DNA of 64,000 nucleotides from Blautia glucerasea (lineage in GTDB: Bacteria; Bacillota; Clostridia; Lachnospirales; Lachnospiraceae): positions 35,039-99,038 of the forward strand of contig NZ_JAJBMO010000011.1 of assembly GCF_020537505.1 (NCBI RefSeq), read 5' to 3'. Positions within the stretch are counted from its first letter, which is position 1. Every line of letters begins with the position of its first letter. A model generated the notes under the pieces. That model did not search any database, had not been told where the DNA came from, and worked only from the letters and a program-made list of their open reading frames with translations. Positions 32,023 through 40,069 of this stretch are shown one piece after another. The position numbers were made by a program, and so were the translations under genes.

Positions 32023-32346
32023 ATGAGGGATAATGTGAAAAGTGGTGCACTCACAGAAGTGACATTCTATATTTTGCTTTCACTCTATTCACCTAAACAC
32101 GGATATGCTGTCATGCAGTTCATTGAAGAAAAAACAGGTGGGCGGCTTTCATTGGGAGCAGGCACTTTATATGGTGCATTAAATTCAATGCTGGAAAAGG
32201 GATGGATTGAGCTTTTCGGAGATAGTGAAGGTAGAAAAAAAGAGTATCTTATCACTGTAAAAGGAAAGGAGATAGCTGAAAAAGAACTTATCAGACTTCG
32301 TGAACTTGTAGGTATTGCAAGCGGAATTGTAGGAGGTACACTATGA
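32023..32346 (+). CDS. PadR-family transcriptional regulator, 107 aa
   Basis: Winged helix typical of PadR: GALTEVTFYILLSLYSPKHGYAVMQFIEE, LGAGTLYGALNSMLEKGWIEL, KKEYLITVKGKEIAEKE. AAGGAGGG precedes the ATG. It overlaps the DUF2812 gene by 4 bases (ATGA). The pair PadR-DUF2812 is common in Firmicutes and probably responds to a membrane or small-molecule signal. Confidence 0.88.
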   Translation: MRDNVKSGALTEVTFYILLSLYSPKHGYAVMQFIEEKTGGRLSLGAGTLYGALNSMLEKGWIELFGDSEGRKKEYLITVKGKEIAEKELIRLRELVGIASGIVGGTL

Positions 32347-32930
32347 GCAAAAAGTGTTATCGTTTTTTTGGTGGGCTATTAACGGTACAGAAAAACTGGC
32401 TGAATAAGATGGCTGAAAAAGGTTATCGCCTTATTCGAACGGGAAAATTACTCTATGAATTTGAAAAATGTAAGCCAGGTCAAGTTCAATATTGCGTGGA
32501 GTTTATAGGACAAAAATCAAAAGCTAATGCTGAAGATTACCATGATTTCTTGGAAGAAATGGGATATTCCGTATTCTATAAAAATATCAATCTTAATTAT
32601 TCTGTTGGTAAAGTTCGCTGGCGTCCGTGGGCTGAAATTGGCGGTCGTGTTGCAACAAACACTACAACATTTAACAGGGAATTGCTGATTGTAGAAAAAG
32701 AAAATGATGGAAAACCTTTTGACCTTCATACGTCCTATGAAGATAGGGCAAATTATTACAGTAATTTGCGAAATCCCTGGCTTTTATTAATGCTTATGCT
32801 CGCGGTATTTGCTACTGTAAATCGGTCTGTTATTTTAGGCATAGTTGCTGTGATTTTTCTAATCCCTGTCATTATATACCAGTTGCAAATTATGAAAAAT
32901 AGGCATGAAGCGAAGATGAAGGAGTGGTGA
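32343..32930 (+). CDS. DUF2812 domain membrane protein, 195 aa
   Basis: The N-terminal DUF2812 (about 1-115; NWLNKMAEKGYRLIRTGKLLYEFEKCKPGQVQYCVEF) is followed by two membrane helices (about 145-180). Translationally coupled to the PadR gene. Members are thought to be membrane sensors or effectors controlled by PadR; no function is established. Confidence 0.82.
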   Translation: MSKKCYRFFGGLLTVQKNWLNKMAEKGYRLIRTGKLLYEFEKCKPGQVQYCVEFIGQKSKANAEDYHDFLEEMGYSVFYKNINLNYSVGKVRWRPWAEIGGRVATNTTTFNRELLIVEKENDGKPFDLHTSYEDRANYYSNLRNPWLLLMLMLAVFATVNRSVILGIVAVIFLIPVIIYQLQIMKNRHEAKMKEW

Positions 32931-33095
32931 TTCAGGATAACAAGGTTGGTTTAGTTGATGCAATGTAATACACTGTCGTTTGAGGGTTAGTAGCTCGTTC
33001 TTAAACTTGTGGGCAGTTTGTTGCTGATGATATAAATATTAGAGAAAATTAATTGAAAGTTAAAAAAAGAAAGTAATAAGTAAACAAAGGCTCAA

Positions 33096-33124
33096 TTGTA
33101 AACATGTATTGGGAACGCTATAAT
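33096..33124 (+). promoter_or_regulatory. Promoter of the 33151 regulator
   Basis: TTGTAA (33096-33101), 17-bp spacer, TATAAT (33119-33124), about 20 bases before the AGGAGG ribosome site. The segment 32931-33095 has no gene that I can see. Confidence 0.7.
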
Positions 33125-33150
33125 GGAAATAAGGACAGGAGGTGTGAACA

Positions 33151-34206
33151 ATGCGTATTGGTGAGCAGATAAAAAACTATCGAAAAACTGCGGGATTAAC
33201 ACAAGAACAGGTGGCAAATTATCTGGGTGTTTCTACTCCAGCGGTAAATAAATGGGAAAAGGGAAATACATATCCCGATATCTCATTACTTCCAGCTTTG
33301 GCACGACTATTGAAAATTGATATGAATGAATTGTTTTCGTTTCATGAAGAATTGACAGAAAAAGAGATTGGACAATTTGTGAATGAACTTTCGGAAGTTT
33401 CATTGGACAGCTTTACAGAGGCTTTCGAGATGGCATCTCGTAAAATACAGGAGTATCCTCATTGCGACTTATTAATATATACGATCGCAACCGTTCTGAA
33501 CGGATCTTTGACTTTGTCAGATCTTAATGACGAAGAACGAATGGAATATAATACAGCTATTATTGAGTGGCTGGAACGAACAGCAGATAGTCAGGATGAA
33601 AGAGTGAGAAATTCAAGCGTTTTTATACTTGCAACAAAATATGTCCAAATGGAGAAATATGAAGAAGCAAATGCCCTTTTGAAAAAAATTCCTGATACTG
33701 TAATTGATGCAACGATTATGAAAACAAGTGTATTAGCACATCAGGAAGGAATAGATACGGCTGCATTATTCTTAGAAGGGAAATTGCTACAGGCAGTTAT
33801 CAATATCCAAAGCTACTTGTATAAGTTAATAGAAATGGAAGAAGAGACAGGAAATCATGATAAAGCAGAGAAAATTGCTGAGATTACAGATCACATGATA
33901 TCATTGTTTGGACTATGGAATTATGGCAACACAGTTCCATATCTGCTGATTGCTGGATATCGAAAAGATGTAGAAAAATGTATCCAGTTAATTAAGCGAT
34001 TATTAAGTGAATCACAGAAGCCTTGGAATATGACACAATCCCCTTTGTATTACAGGTATGAAGATACTGCACAGGGAAAAGCTTTTTCGGGACTTGGAAA
34101 AAATTTTGTTCGTGAATTGTATTCGGAAATTGAAAATAAGAAAGAGTATGAATTCTTGAGGGGGAATAAGGAACTCGAATCAATTTTTGAGGAACACTTG
34201 AAATAG
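33151..34206 (+). CDS. XRE regulator with long helical-repeat C-terminus, 351 aa
   Basis: HTH at about 1-60 (IGEQIKNYRKTAGLTQEQVANYLGVSTPAVNKWEKGNTYPD), then about 290 residues of all-helical, TPR-like sequence (for example ATKYVQMEKYEEANALLKKIP). This resembles Rgg/PlcR-like or other peptide-sensing regulators in layout, without a specific match. AGGAGG precedes the ATG. It sits just upstream of the small-RNA cassette, like the XRE gene in E1. Confidence 0.8.
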   Translation: MRIGEQIKNYRKTAGLTQEQVANYLGVSTPAVNKWEKGNTYPDISLLPALARLLKIDMNELFSFHEELTEKEIGQFVNELSEVSLDSFTEAFEMASRKIQEYPHCDLLIYTIATVLNGSLTLSDLNDEERMEYNTAIIEWLERTADSQDERVRNSSVFILATKYVQMEKYEEANALLKKIPDTVIDATIMKTSVLAHQEGIDTAALFLEGKLLQAVINIQSYLYKLIEMEEETGNHDKAEKIAEITDHMISLFGLWNYGNTVPYLLIAGYRKDVEKCIQLIKRLLSESQKPWNMTQSPLYYRYEDTAQGKAFSGLGKNFVRELYSEIENKKEYEFLRGNKELESIFEEHLK

Positions 34207-34254
34207 GTTGTAAAAATGTATGGAAATAGATGTAGTTGAGAAAGAAGAAAATTT

Positions 34255-34380
34255 TTGACATTTCCACAGATGCGTGCTAATATGATTATAGAAAAAGAGT
34301 GCTACCGATAGACGGTTAGTCCACATACTTATTGATTACAAAAATAACCGTTCAGTTTGCAGGCTGGGGCGGTTATTTTT
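34255..34380 (+). ncRNA. Predicted antisense-type small RNA with its promoter (E3 copy)
   Basis: Promoter TTGACA (34255-34260), 17-bp spacer, TAATAT (34278-34283). The RNA would start near 34290 with GTGCTACCGATAGACGG, as in E1, and end at a perfect AAAAATAACCG/CGGTTATTTTT bidirectional terminator (34340-34380). It overlaps the 3' end of the peptide gene at 34373. Confidence 0.7.
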
Positions 34381-34471
34381 GTGGTTTATGATTATCTTTG
34401 CCTAATGTATATCCGATACTAAAGCAGGTTAAGCCGAAGCTCACTACTGCTATGAAGTCCACAATACTCAT
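34373..34471 (-). CDS. 32-aa hydrophobic peptide, candidate type I toxin (E3 copy)
   Basis: It shares its first 21 residues with the E1 copy, then differs at a few positions (FSIGYTLGKDNHKPQK). AAAGGAGGG precedes the ATG. Promoter TTGCAC (34614-34609), 17-bp spacer, TATAAT (34591-34586), the same geometry as in E1. One membrane helix is predicted. Conservation of peptide, ribosome site, both promoters and the terminator in two elements argues for a real gene. Confidence 0.77.
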   Translation of the reverse strand: MSIVDFIAVVSFGLTCFSIGYTLGKDNHKPQK

Positions 34472-34673
34472 TGGCTTAGCCCTCCTTTCCACTGGATTCC
34501 TTTACAGGTTTCTATGTAATCAGAGGGTCACAGTCCCTCTGGAGAAGGACTAACCGCCTACCGTTATGGTAGCACCCATGTTTCGATTATAACAGTTAAA
34601 AATTACCGGTGCAATATAAAGTTGGTAGAGAAGTATCTAGTATCTACAGAAGAGAATCGGTTTGAGTATTCTC

Positions 34674-34695
34674 CGGTGCCAAAACGGTGCCAAGA
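34674..34695. repeat. Integrase arm-type repeats at right end of E3
   Basis: CGGTGCCAAAA and CGGTGCCAAGA in tandem, 121 bp before the tuf repeat, match the left-end pair at 25858-25880. Confidence 0.7.
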
Positions 34696-34794
34696 AATCA
34701 GGCAAATCAAAATAGGTGGTGCAATTCAGCTGTTTTTCACTGTATTTTGGAGAGAAAACCATAAAAAATATGAGATAAAACGGGATTAAAGTAT

Positions 34795-34848
34795 CGTGAA
34801 GGTGGACGTACTGTAGGATCAGGACGTGTTGCTACAGTTATCGAGTAA
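34795..34848 (+). other. tuf': Second duplicated 3' end of tuf
   Basis: It reads REGGRTVGSGRVATVIE and a stop. It is identical to the 25609 copy over the first 42 bases, then has third-position and I/V differences. It marks the right end of E3 and the junction with the E4 remnant. Confidence 0.9.
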
Positions 34849-34913
34849 TCACTGACTACAGATAATAATATAAATTTGGTATCGTAAGATACCGTGTGTC
34901 CAAGCGTAAGATA

Positions 34914-34943
34914 CCCCAGAAACCTTGTGTTTCTGGGGTTTTT
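34914..34943 (+). terminator. tuf-type terminator after the second tuf repeat
   Basis: Perfect CCCCAGAAAC/GTTTCTGGGG stem, 5-bp loop, then TTTTT. Confidence 0.9.
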
Positions 34944-35040
34944 CTGTTGTGTAAGTAGTACAAAAGTATTATTTAAAATGGAATAAGACAAACTAGAGTC
35001 AGTAAATGAAAAATTCGCTTTTTACAAAAATGAATAGTTC

Positions 35041-35062
35041 TGGTTCTATTTTGGTTCTAAAA
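35041..35062. repeat. Integrase arm-type repeats of the E4 remnant
   Basis: TGGTTCTATTT and TGGTTCTAAAA, 11-bp period, 193 bp after the tuf stop. This is the same position and spacing as the E3 left-end pair but a different sequence, so it marks the left end of another element. Confidence 0.6.
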
Positions 35063-35107
35063 AAGAAAAGCAGACCTGCATGAATGTGAAAATTCATGTG
35101 GGTCTGC

Positions 35108-35270
35108 TTATTTTGTATCAGTAAAAAATGAATGAAGAAATGCTTCCAAGAGCTTACGTTGTTCTGGTTTGAGTCGCCATATTTCTCTAATCAGTGAATC
35201 AACGTTTGAGGTATGATTGCAATATTCATCAAAAAATTCTGCCAAAGAAATATGAAGTGCGTCACATGAG
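35108..35270 (-). pseudogene. C-terminal fragment of an XRE-type repressor (E4 remnant)
   Basis: The minus strand reads CDALHISLAEFFDEYCN, then SLIREIWRLKPEQRKLLEAF and a stop: the end of an XRE repressor. The HTH part is missing because the frame is cut at about 35270, where a GGDEF-type gene begins on the other strand. A terminator hairpin (35068-35109) follows, as for the E3 repressor. It shows E4 was deleted except for its left end. Confidence 0.72.
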
Positions 35271-36296
35271 GATATTGCTTATGTTTATCTGAACAAGCGG
35301 GATGGGCTTCCTATTGATTTTACTGCAAATGCCCGAAATACCATACAGGATGGGGTTCTTTATATGTGCGGAACTATCGGGGCGGCCAGCATTGATCTGA
35401 ATGCCAGACCTGTGGAGAAACCGATCCGGCTTTATGTGGATCAGGTTACAGAGGATGGGAAGGAAGTTGATTTTTCCAGCGGGAATATCGTATTTTCTTC
35501 CAAAGCGCACCGTGTAAATATGGATGTAAAAACCATCAATTTTGTACATCGGAAAATGTATGTGGGCTATTTCCTTGAGGGAATGGACAGTAGTGAGACG
35601 ATAGTAAAGAATACAGATTCAATAGATATCAGCTATACCAATCTGGCTGGTGGGAATGATACCTACCATTACAAGGTATACGATGCCGATTCCAACCAGT
35701 GCCTGGCGGATCTGTCTGTTTCTTTCCGGAAAAATTACAAATTCTGGGAGCAGGCCAGGGTGAAGGTGCAGTGTTATCTGGAATTTCTCCAGGAAAAGGA
35801 GGCAGAGATTTCGGAGCTTGCTTATAAGGACCTGGTGACAGGTGTGTTCAACCTGAATTATTTTGAACAGGAAAGAGCCAGGATTGATGTGAAAAAGCTG
35901 ACCGCGCTTGTGTCTGTAGGTATCAATCACGTAGAATATTTCAAGAGCAAATACGGAATTTTTTATACGGAAAATATTTTGCGGACGGGTGTATCAGTTA
36001 TGAAAAAATGCGCTCCCGAGGAGATTAAAATCTGCAGAGTGTCTGAAAATATCTTTTACTTTTGGTTTACGAAATCGGTGCAGCTGGAAAACTACATTCA
36101 GGATATTAAGGACATGTTCCAGAAAAAAGGGGAAGAATCGGATGTGCCCTATTCTTTCTCGGTAGGTGTGATTTATAATAATACAGTGGGAAAAGAGAAC
36201 ATCGATGAACTGATCGACCGCTGCGGTAAGATGAGATTGCTGGATGAGAAGCATGCGGAGGCGAAGTTTATTGAAGGGAAGATGAAGATGCTGTAG
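35271..36296 (+). pseudogene. 5'-truncated Y_Y_Y / degenerate GGDEF protein
   Basis: The frame begins without a start codon at the E4 junction. It encodes a beta-rich sensor end (triple-Y-like, VGYFLEGMDSSETIV...ISYTNLAGG), a coiled linker (FLQEKEAEISELAYKDLVTGVFNLNYFEQERA) and a GGDEF-fold domain. The GGDEF site reads RVSENIFYFW, so no cyclase activity is expected. The first part of the sensor is gone. Translation from an internal ATG (35364) cannot be excluded. Confidence 0.72.
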
Positions 36297-36356
36297 GGAA
36301 AAATGGCGGCTGACCAGGCTGCGCACAAAAAAGGCTGCTTCTGTGGATAAAATGCT

Positions 36357-36407
36357 AAAAAGTAGTCCTGCATGGGGATAATTGCTTCATGCAGGACTAC
36401 TTTTTTA
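36357..36407. terminator. Bidirectional terminator
   Basis: AAAAAGTAGTCCTGCATG and its complement ending in TTTTTT serve both the GGDEF remnant (+) and the 36412 gene (-). Confidence 0.85.
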
Positions 36408-36411
36408 TAGT

Positions 36412-37002
36412 TTAATTAAATTCCTCTGGCTCTATATATTTCTCGTTGGAGTAGCTGAACCCATTCTGATATTTCACAGTCAGATATAATGTCTTGTCAC
36501 CATCTGCAATTTTGACGAAGCAGATCCCTTTGTCATTAAATTTGTCTGTAATATCAATAGACTGGTTATGGTAGTAAACCCATACGCTTCCGTCATCTTC
36601 GTATTCCACGTCTGGGGAGTCGATTTCGGACATAAGTTCTTCTTCGGTAAGAGGACGTTCCGTTCCGTCGGCGTTTATTGCAATGCCACCGCCGCCAGAT
36701 TCGTGAAGCTGTCCATTTTCATCGGAGTATTTTAGGGTGTATGTGCCGTCATCAGAGACATCTAGGGCAGCGGTGGTCTGATCTCCGTGAAGCCAGAGCT
36801 GGATGGTGCGCTGGATTCCGCCTACATTTGCGGCGTAGGCAGTGCCGGTTCCTCCAAGGATAATGCAGCCTGCGATCACGGCTGCCGCTGTCTTCATTTT
36901 TGTTCTTTTCTGTAATCTAGCCATAGTTTCAACCTCCCGAAATGAGCTCTCAGAGGTCTGCAATACGGAAAAAGCTTTTTTATATTTTTCGTGGTTAGTC
37001 AT
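36412..37002 (-). CDS. Membrane-anchored partner of ECF sigma (putative anti-sigma), 196 aa
   Basis: A cytoplasmic N-terminus of about 35 residues, one membrane helix (about 37-57, AAAVIAGCIILGGTGTAYAA) and an acidic extracytoplasmic domain. The gene overlaps the sigma gene by 8 bases and its GGAGGA site lies within it. Position and topology fit an anti-sigma or signal-sensing factor; there is no clear zinc anti-sigma motif. Confidence 0.72.
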   Translation of the reverse strand: MTNHEKYKKAFSVLQTSESSFREVETMARLQKRTKMKTAAAVIAGCIILGGTGTAYAANVGGIQRTIQLWLHGDQTTAALDVSDDGTYTLKYSDENGQLHESGGGGIAINADGTERPLTEEELMSEIDSPDVEYEDDGSVWVYYHNQSIDITDKFNDKGICFVKIADGDKTLYLTVKYQNGFSYSNEKYIEPEEFN

Positions 37003-37474
37003 TTTCCCATTCCTCCTTCAAAGAATCCTTAAGCAAAGCCCGTCCACGGGAAAGCCGGACCTTTACGTTGCTTTCTGAAAGCTTCAGTATATCGGCGATT
37101 TCCCGGACGGAATAGTCTTCATAATAAAACAGGTGGATCACAATACGGAACTTATCTGGAAGCTTCATCACTTCCTCGAACAGATCCCTGGACTGTGAAT
37201 CTGGAAAAGTAAGGGTTTCCATATAATCTTCCAGAGAGCATTTATTTTTCTTCCAGAAAGTCCGGTTGATATTCTTTGCCTTATTAATGACCACCCGAAG
37301 GAGCCATGCCCGGATGTGCTGCTCATTTTCAAATTCTTTTCTGCTGGTGTAATATTGAACGAACGTCTCCTGAACTACATCCTCTGCGTCCATCTGGTTC
37401 TGGCAGATGTTAAAAGCCGCCGCGTAGAGGCTGTTCTGGTAAAGCTCGATCAGCTGTTGAATCGGTTGTCTCAT
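36995..37474 (-). CDS. ECF sigma-70 factor, 159 aa
   Basis: Region 2 (LYAAAFNICQNQMDAEDVVQETFVQYY...IRAWLLRVVINKAKN) and region 4 (LPDKFRIVIHLFYYEDYSVREIADILKLSESNVKVRLSRGRALLK) are complete. Start 37474 has AAAGGAG at ideal spacing. It forms a two-gene operon with the membrane protein at 36412. Confidence 0.92.
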   Translation of the reverse strand: MRQPIQQLIELYQNSLYAAAFNICQNQMDAEDVVQETFVQYYTSRKEFENEQHIRAWLLRVVINKAKNINRTFWKKNKCSLEDYMETLTFPDSQSRDLFEEVMKLPDKFRIVIHLFYYEDYSVREIADILKLSESNVKVRLSRGRALLKDSLKEEWEND

Positions 37475-37620
37475 GAGAACTCCTTTTGCCGCAGCCCCGG
37501 TCGCTGTGGTAAATGTGCGCTGGTGGAGGAGCGGTTTTTTATGTTTTCTTTTAGGTACCTTCACTAATAATACAAATGAGAGAACAGAAAGGTTACAGAA
37601 GAAAAAAATTTAGGAAAATA

Positions 37621-37650
37621 TAATGTCCCTGAAGTAGCGTCCAGGGACAT
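37621..37650. terminator. Hairpin downstream of the MerR gene
   Basis: AATGTCCCTG and CAGGGACATT form a perfect 10-bp stem. The rest of 37475-37765 holds no gene that I can see. Confidence 0.6.
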
Positions 37651-37765
37651 TGAGGTCGATTGTTTAGATGATAAATACGACATATTGTTGTAAAGTAATT
37701 GATTTCCATATATGTTGATGCTGCTGGCTGTGATTGGGATATTAGGAAAATCATAGTGGGATAGG

Positions 37766-38224
37766 TTAGTCTACTACAGGAATTTTGCTGATATCCTGCT
37801 TTACGTTGCGGAACTGGGGCGGGAGGTCTTCCGGGGACATCCGCTTGAGGGCTTCCACAGAGCCGGTTTCCTTGGCGGTCTCGTAATACCAGCATTTGTA
37901 ATCCAGCACATCCATAGTATGCTGCAGTTCCTCCATCTGCGCCTGGAGAAGCTGGTGCTGCTTATAGAAAAGCTGGAGACGTTCGTCAATCGTGCTGTCT
38001 CCTTCCATAGTCAGATGAATATATTCCCGGATATCCTTCAGGGACATGCCCGCTTTTTTCAGGCAGCTGATGACCTGCAGCCATTCATAATCCTTCTCGT
38101 GGAATACGCGGATTCCGTTTGTGGAACGTTCCACGAAAGGCAGAAGCCCTTCCTTATTGTAATAGCGCAAGGTGGAACTGGGAACACCCAGCAGCTTTGC
38201 CATTTCTCCAACTGTGTATGTCAT
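37766..38224 (-). CDS. MerR-family transcriptional regulator, 152 aa
   Basis: N-terminal HTH (TYTVGEMAKLLGVPSSTLRYYNKEGLLPFVERSTNGIRVFHEKD), then SLKDIREYIHL and a long dimerisation helix (LQAQMEELQHTMDVLDYKCWYYETA). It resembles the YyaN/SoxR-like group that controls reductases or stress genes, but no target gene is adjacent. Confidence 0.87.
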   Translation of the reverse strand: MTYTVGEMAKLLGVPSSTLRYYNKEGLLPFVERSTNGIRVFHEKDYEWLQVISCLKKAGMSLKDIREYIHLTMEGDSTIDERLQLFYKQHQLLQAQMEELQHTMDVLDYKCWYYETAKETGSVEALKRMSPEDLPPQFRNVKQDISKIPVVD

Positions 38225-38251
38225 TGTAAATTCCTTCCAGGGTAAAATGAA

Positions 38252-38399
38252 TTGTTACTGTTCACTGGTAGCGTTCCGCGAGGTGTTTTTTGTGAACAAA
38301 GTTCACAGAAAACCCGAGAATTGCGGCGCAAAATCATGCGAATACATGATTTCTGTGCATCGCGAAGCGTGTTGCTGTGAACGGAGTGAACAGTAACAA
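38252..38399. repeat. 148-bp MITE-like repeat, complete copy
   Basis: Perfect 15-bp terminal inverted repeats (TTGTTACTGTTCACT / AGTGAACAGTAACAA) are flanked on both sides by ATGAA, a possible 5-bp target duplication. The interior has further palindromes (TGTGAAC/GTTCACA). A second long copy is at 53906-54030. It codes for nothing. Confidence 0.7.
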
Positions 38400-38506
38400 A
38401 TGAATTTCGTGTTCAATGAGAAAATTATAGCATAAATTGTGAAAGATAGCAAAATATGGTATGCTATAAAAAACAGAAATTAGTTTAATGGAGAGTAAAA
38501 AATAAT

Positions 38507-38926
38507 ATGGATAAAACAGATGAAGGCTTACTTGGAAATGAGAAAATCGAGGAGGCAATCGCGGCGCTTCAGCAGCAGCCCACACAGGAATTGCTGGCGC
38601 ATGCCTTGACAGTAGTGCGAAGACGCATGCGTGAAAACGGCCAGGTGATCATTGCCGTAGAGCCAAACGCGGCAGCTGGACAGATGAAATTACAGGCGGT
38701 AAAAACCTCCGACGGAAAGAACTGGTGGGCAGTTTTCACCAGCTTTGACGAAGAACTGAAAGGCAGTGGAAGCGTTATGTCAACCTTTATGACTGACATT
38801 GGAAAAGTCCTGGAGGCAGCGCTGTCCGAGGAAGAGATCAGCGGCGTGATCATCAATCCCTGGAACCGGACCTTGATGTTGGACAAAACGCTGATTCGGA
38901 TCATATTAGGAAATGTGGCACAGTAG
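38507..38926 (+). CDS. SseB-like protein, 139 aa
   Basis: A single SseB-type domain: ALTVVRRRMRENGQVIIAVEP, AVKTSDGKNWWAVFTSFDEE and EISGVIINPWNRTLMLDKTLI. The family is linked to serine sensitivity in E. coli but its biochemical role is unknown. It is a small soluble monocistronic gene. Confidence 0.78.
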   Translation: MDKTDEGLLGNEKIEEAIAALQQQPTQELLAHALTVVRRRMRENGQVIIAVEPNAAAGQMKLQAVKTSDGKNWWAVFTSFDEELKGSGSVMSTFMTDIGKVLEAALSEEEISGVIINPWNRTLMLDKTLIRIILGNVAQ

Positions 38927-38984
38927 TTAAAAAATGCCAGGTGGGAAGATTTTCTCAGCTGGTGTTTTTTTATGCAAGAAATTA

Positions 38985-39032
38985 TTGACAAACGATAATT
39001 CTAAGCTATAATAAAATTATAAATTATCGTTT
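38985..39032 (+). promoter_or_regulatory. Promoter flanked by AAACGATAATT inverted repeats
   Basis: TTGACA (38985-38990), 16-bp spacer, TATAAT (39007-39012). AAACGATAATT (38990-39000) and its exact complement (39022-39032) overlap the promoter. A likely operator for the HTH protein encoded at 40070. Confidence 0.75.
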
Positions 39033-39075
39033 TTCAATAATTTATAGGCCAGTTATTGCAAAAAGGAGGTTCTCC

Positions 39076-40053
39076 ATGAAAGAAAAACACTTATTTACCC
39101 TCTTATCCGTGGAAGCCGCAGCCTGCGTTCTGTTCTGCATTTTACAGCGCAGTTTGTCCGGATTGTTTTCCACTTTGATCGCCTTTCCCTTTGAGCAGAT
39201 CGGGGCTGGCCTGCGGGCCATGTCACTGTCCGGGACAGTTGGAAATGTGATCGCGATTATTCTATACATATTGCTTGGACTTATCCCTGCTGGAATCTGG
39301 GGATTCCTGCACTGGCGCAAGAAATCAGAGCCACTGGACTTCATGCTTCTGGTTATCAGCGTCCTTCTCTTCGTAACCCTGTATTACATGGTAAATCCGG
39401 GACTTTTGTCCTCCGGAGTGCCCGGCACTGGAAAATGGTCCCTGGGCAGCACCTTCTATTCAATCCTTCTGGGATACCTGCTGATCCGCGCTTTGCTTCA
39501 CTATAAAAATGCAGGAACAGAAAAATTGCAAAAGGGACTCTGGTTCCTTCTGGGCGCGGTGAACGTGGTACTGGTGTACGGTATTTTCGGACAGGAGCTG
39601 GCGAACCTGCTTCAGACTCTGGAAACGGTGCAGAAGGGAAATACAGGCATAGAGTTGAGCGATGGATTTTTTACCTTTTCCAATCTCACTCCAACTTATG
39701 TGTTCCTATTTCTCCACTTTGCAATCCGTATTCTGCCTTATGTGCTGGATATTATAGTTGTTTTCCTGGCAAGAAGGCTTCTGGCAGCAATGAAAGAAGA
39801 TCTGTATCAGGAAGAAAGCATAAAACTGGCAGAAAAACTTTCCCATTTTTGCATGTGGACCTTAGTCGCTACTATAGGGCTGGATGCAGCATTTAACCTA
39901 CTGCAGTTGTTTTTCCAGAGCAGTCTTTACCAGCTTGAATATGTGGTGACCATCCCGGTATTTTCCCTGGCTTTTGTGCTGGCTGTGCTGCTGTTTGCAA
40001 GATACATCCGAGAAATGCAGAGGCTGAAAGAAGACAATGACCTGTTTATTTAA
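39076..40053 (+). CDS. Polytopic membrane protein, 325 aa
   Basis: About eight hydrophobic segments; no enzyme motif. AAAGGAGG precedes the ATG. The C-terminal part (LIVLATIGLDAAFNLL-like, VVTIPVFSLAFVLAVLLFARYIREMQRLKEDNDLFI) resembles the ends of DUF2975 proteins, which are also paired with a small HTH protein; the N-terminal half is extra. The gene is followed after 16 bases by that HTH gene. Confidence 0.65.
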   Translation: MKEKHLFTLLSVEAAACVLFCILQRSLSGLFSTLIAFPFEQIGAGLRAMSLSGTVGNVIAIILYILLGLIPAGIWGFLHWRKKSEPLDFMLLVISVLLFVTLYYMVNPGLLSSGVPGTGKWSLGSTFYSILLGYLLIRALLHYKNAGTEKLQKGLWFLLGAVNVVLVYGIFGQELANLLQTLETVQKGNTGIELSDGFFTFSNLTPTYVFLFLHFAIRILPYVLDIIVVFLARRLLAAMKEDLYQEESIKLAEKLSHFCMWTLVATIGLDAAFNLLQLFFQSSLYQLEYVVTIPVFSLAFVLAVLLFARYIREMQRLKEDNDLFI

Positions 40054-40069
40054 GGAAAGGAAATGATTT

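Larger units (their letters stand above)
25609..34848. mobile_element. Integrative mobilizable element E3, complete, about 9.2 kb
   Basis: The element is bounded by the two tuf 3'-end repeats (25609-25662 and 34795-34848). CGGTGCCAAAA tandem repeats occur inside both ends (25858-25880 and 34674-34695). It contains repressor, excisionase, integrase, RepA-like ATPase, small protein, DUF5348, oriT, MobV, TnpV, PadR-DUF2812, an XRE regulator and the small-RNA/peptide cassette. All mobility genes look intact. Confidence 0.88.

Noticed and set aside
35364..36296. Active diguanylate cyclase
   Set aside because: The GGDEF site is replaced by RVSENIFYFW and the N-terminal sensor is truncated at the element junction.
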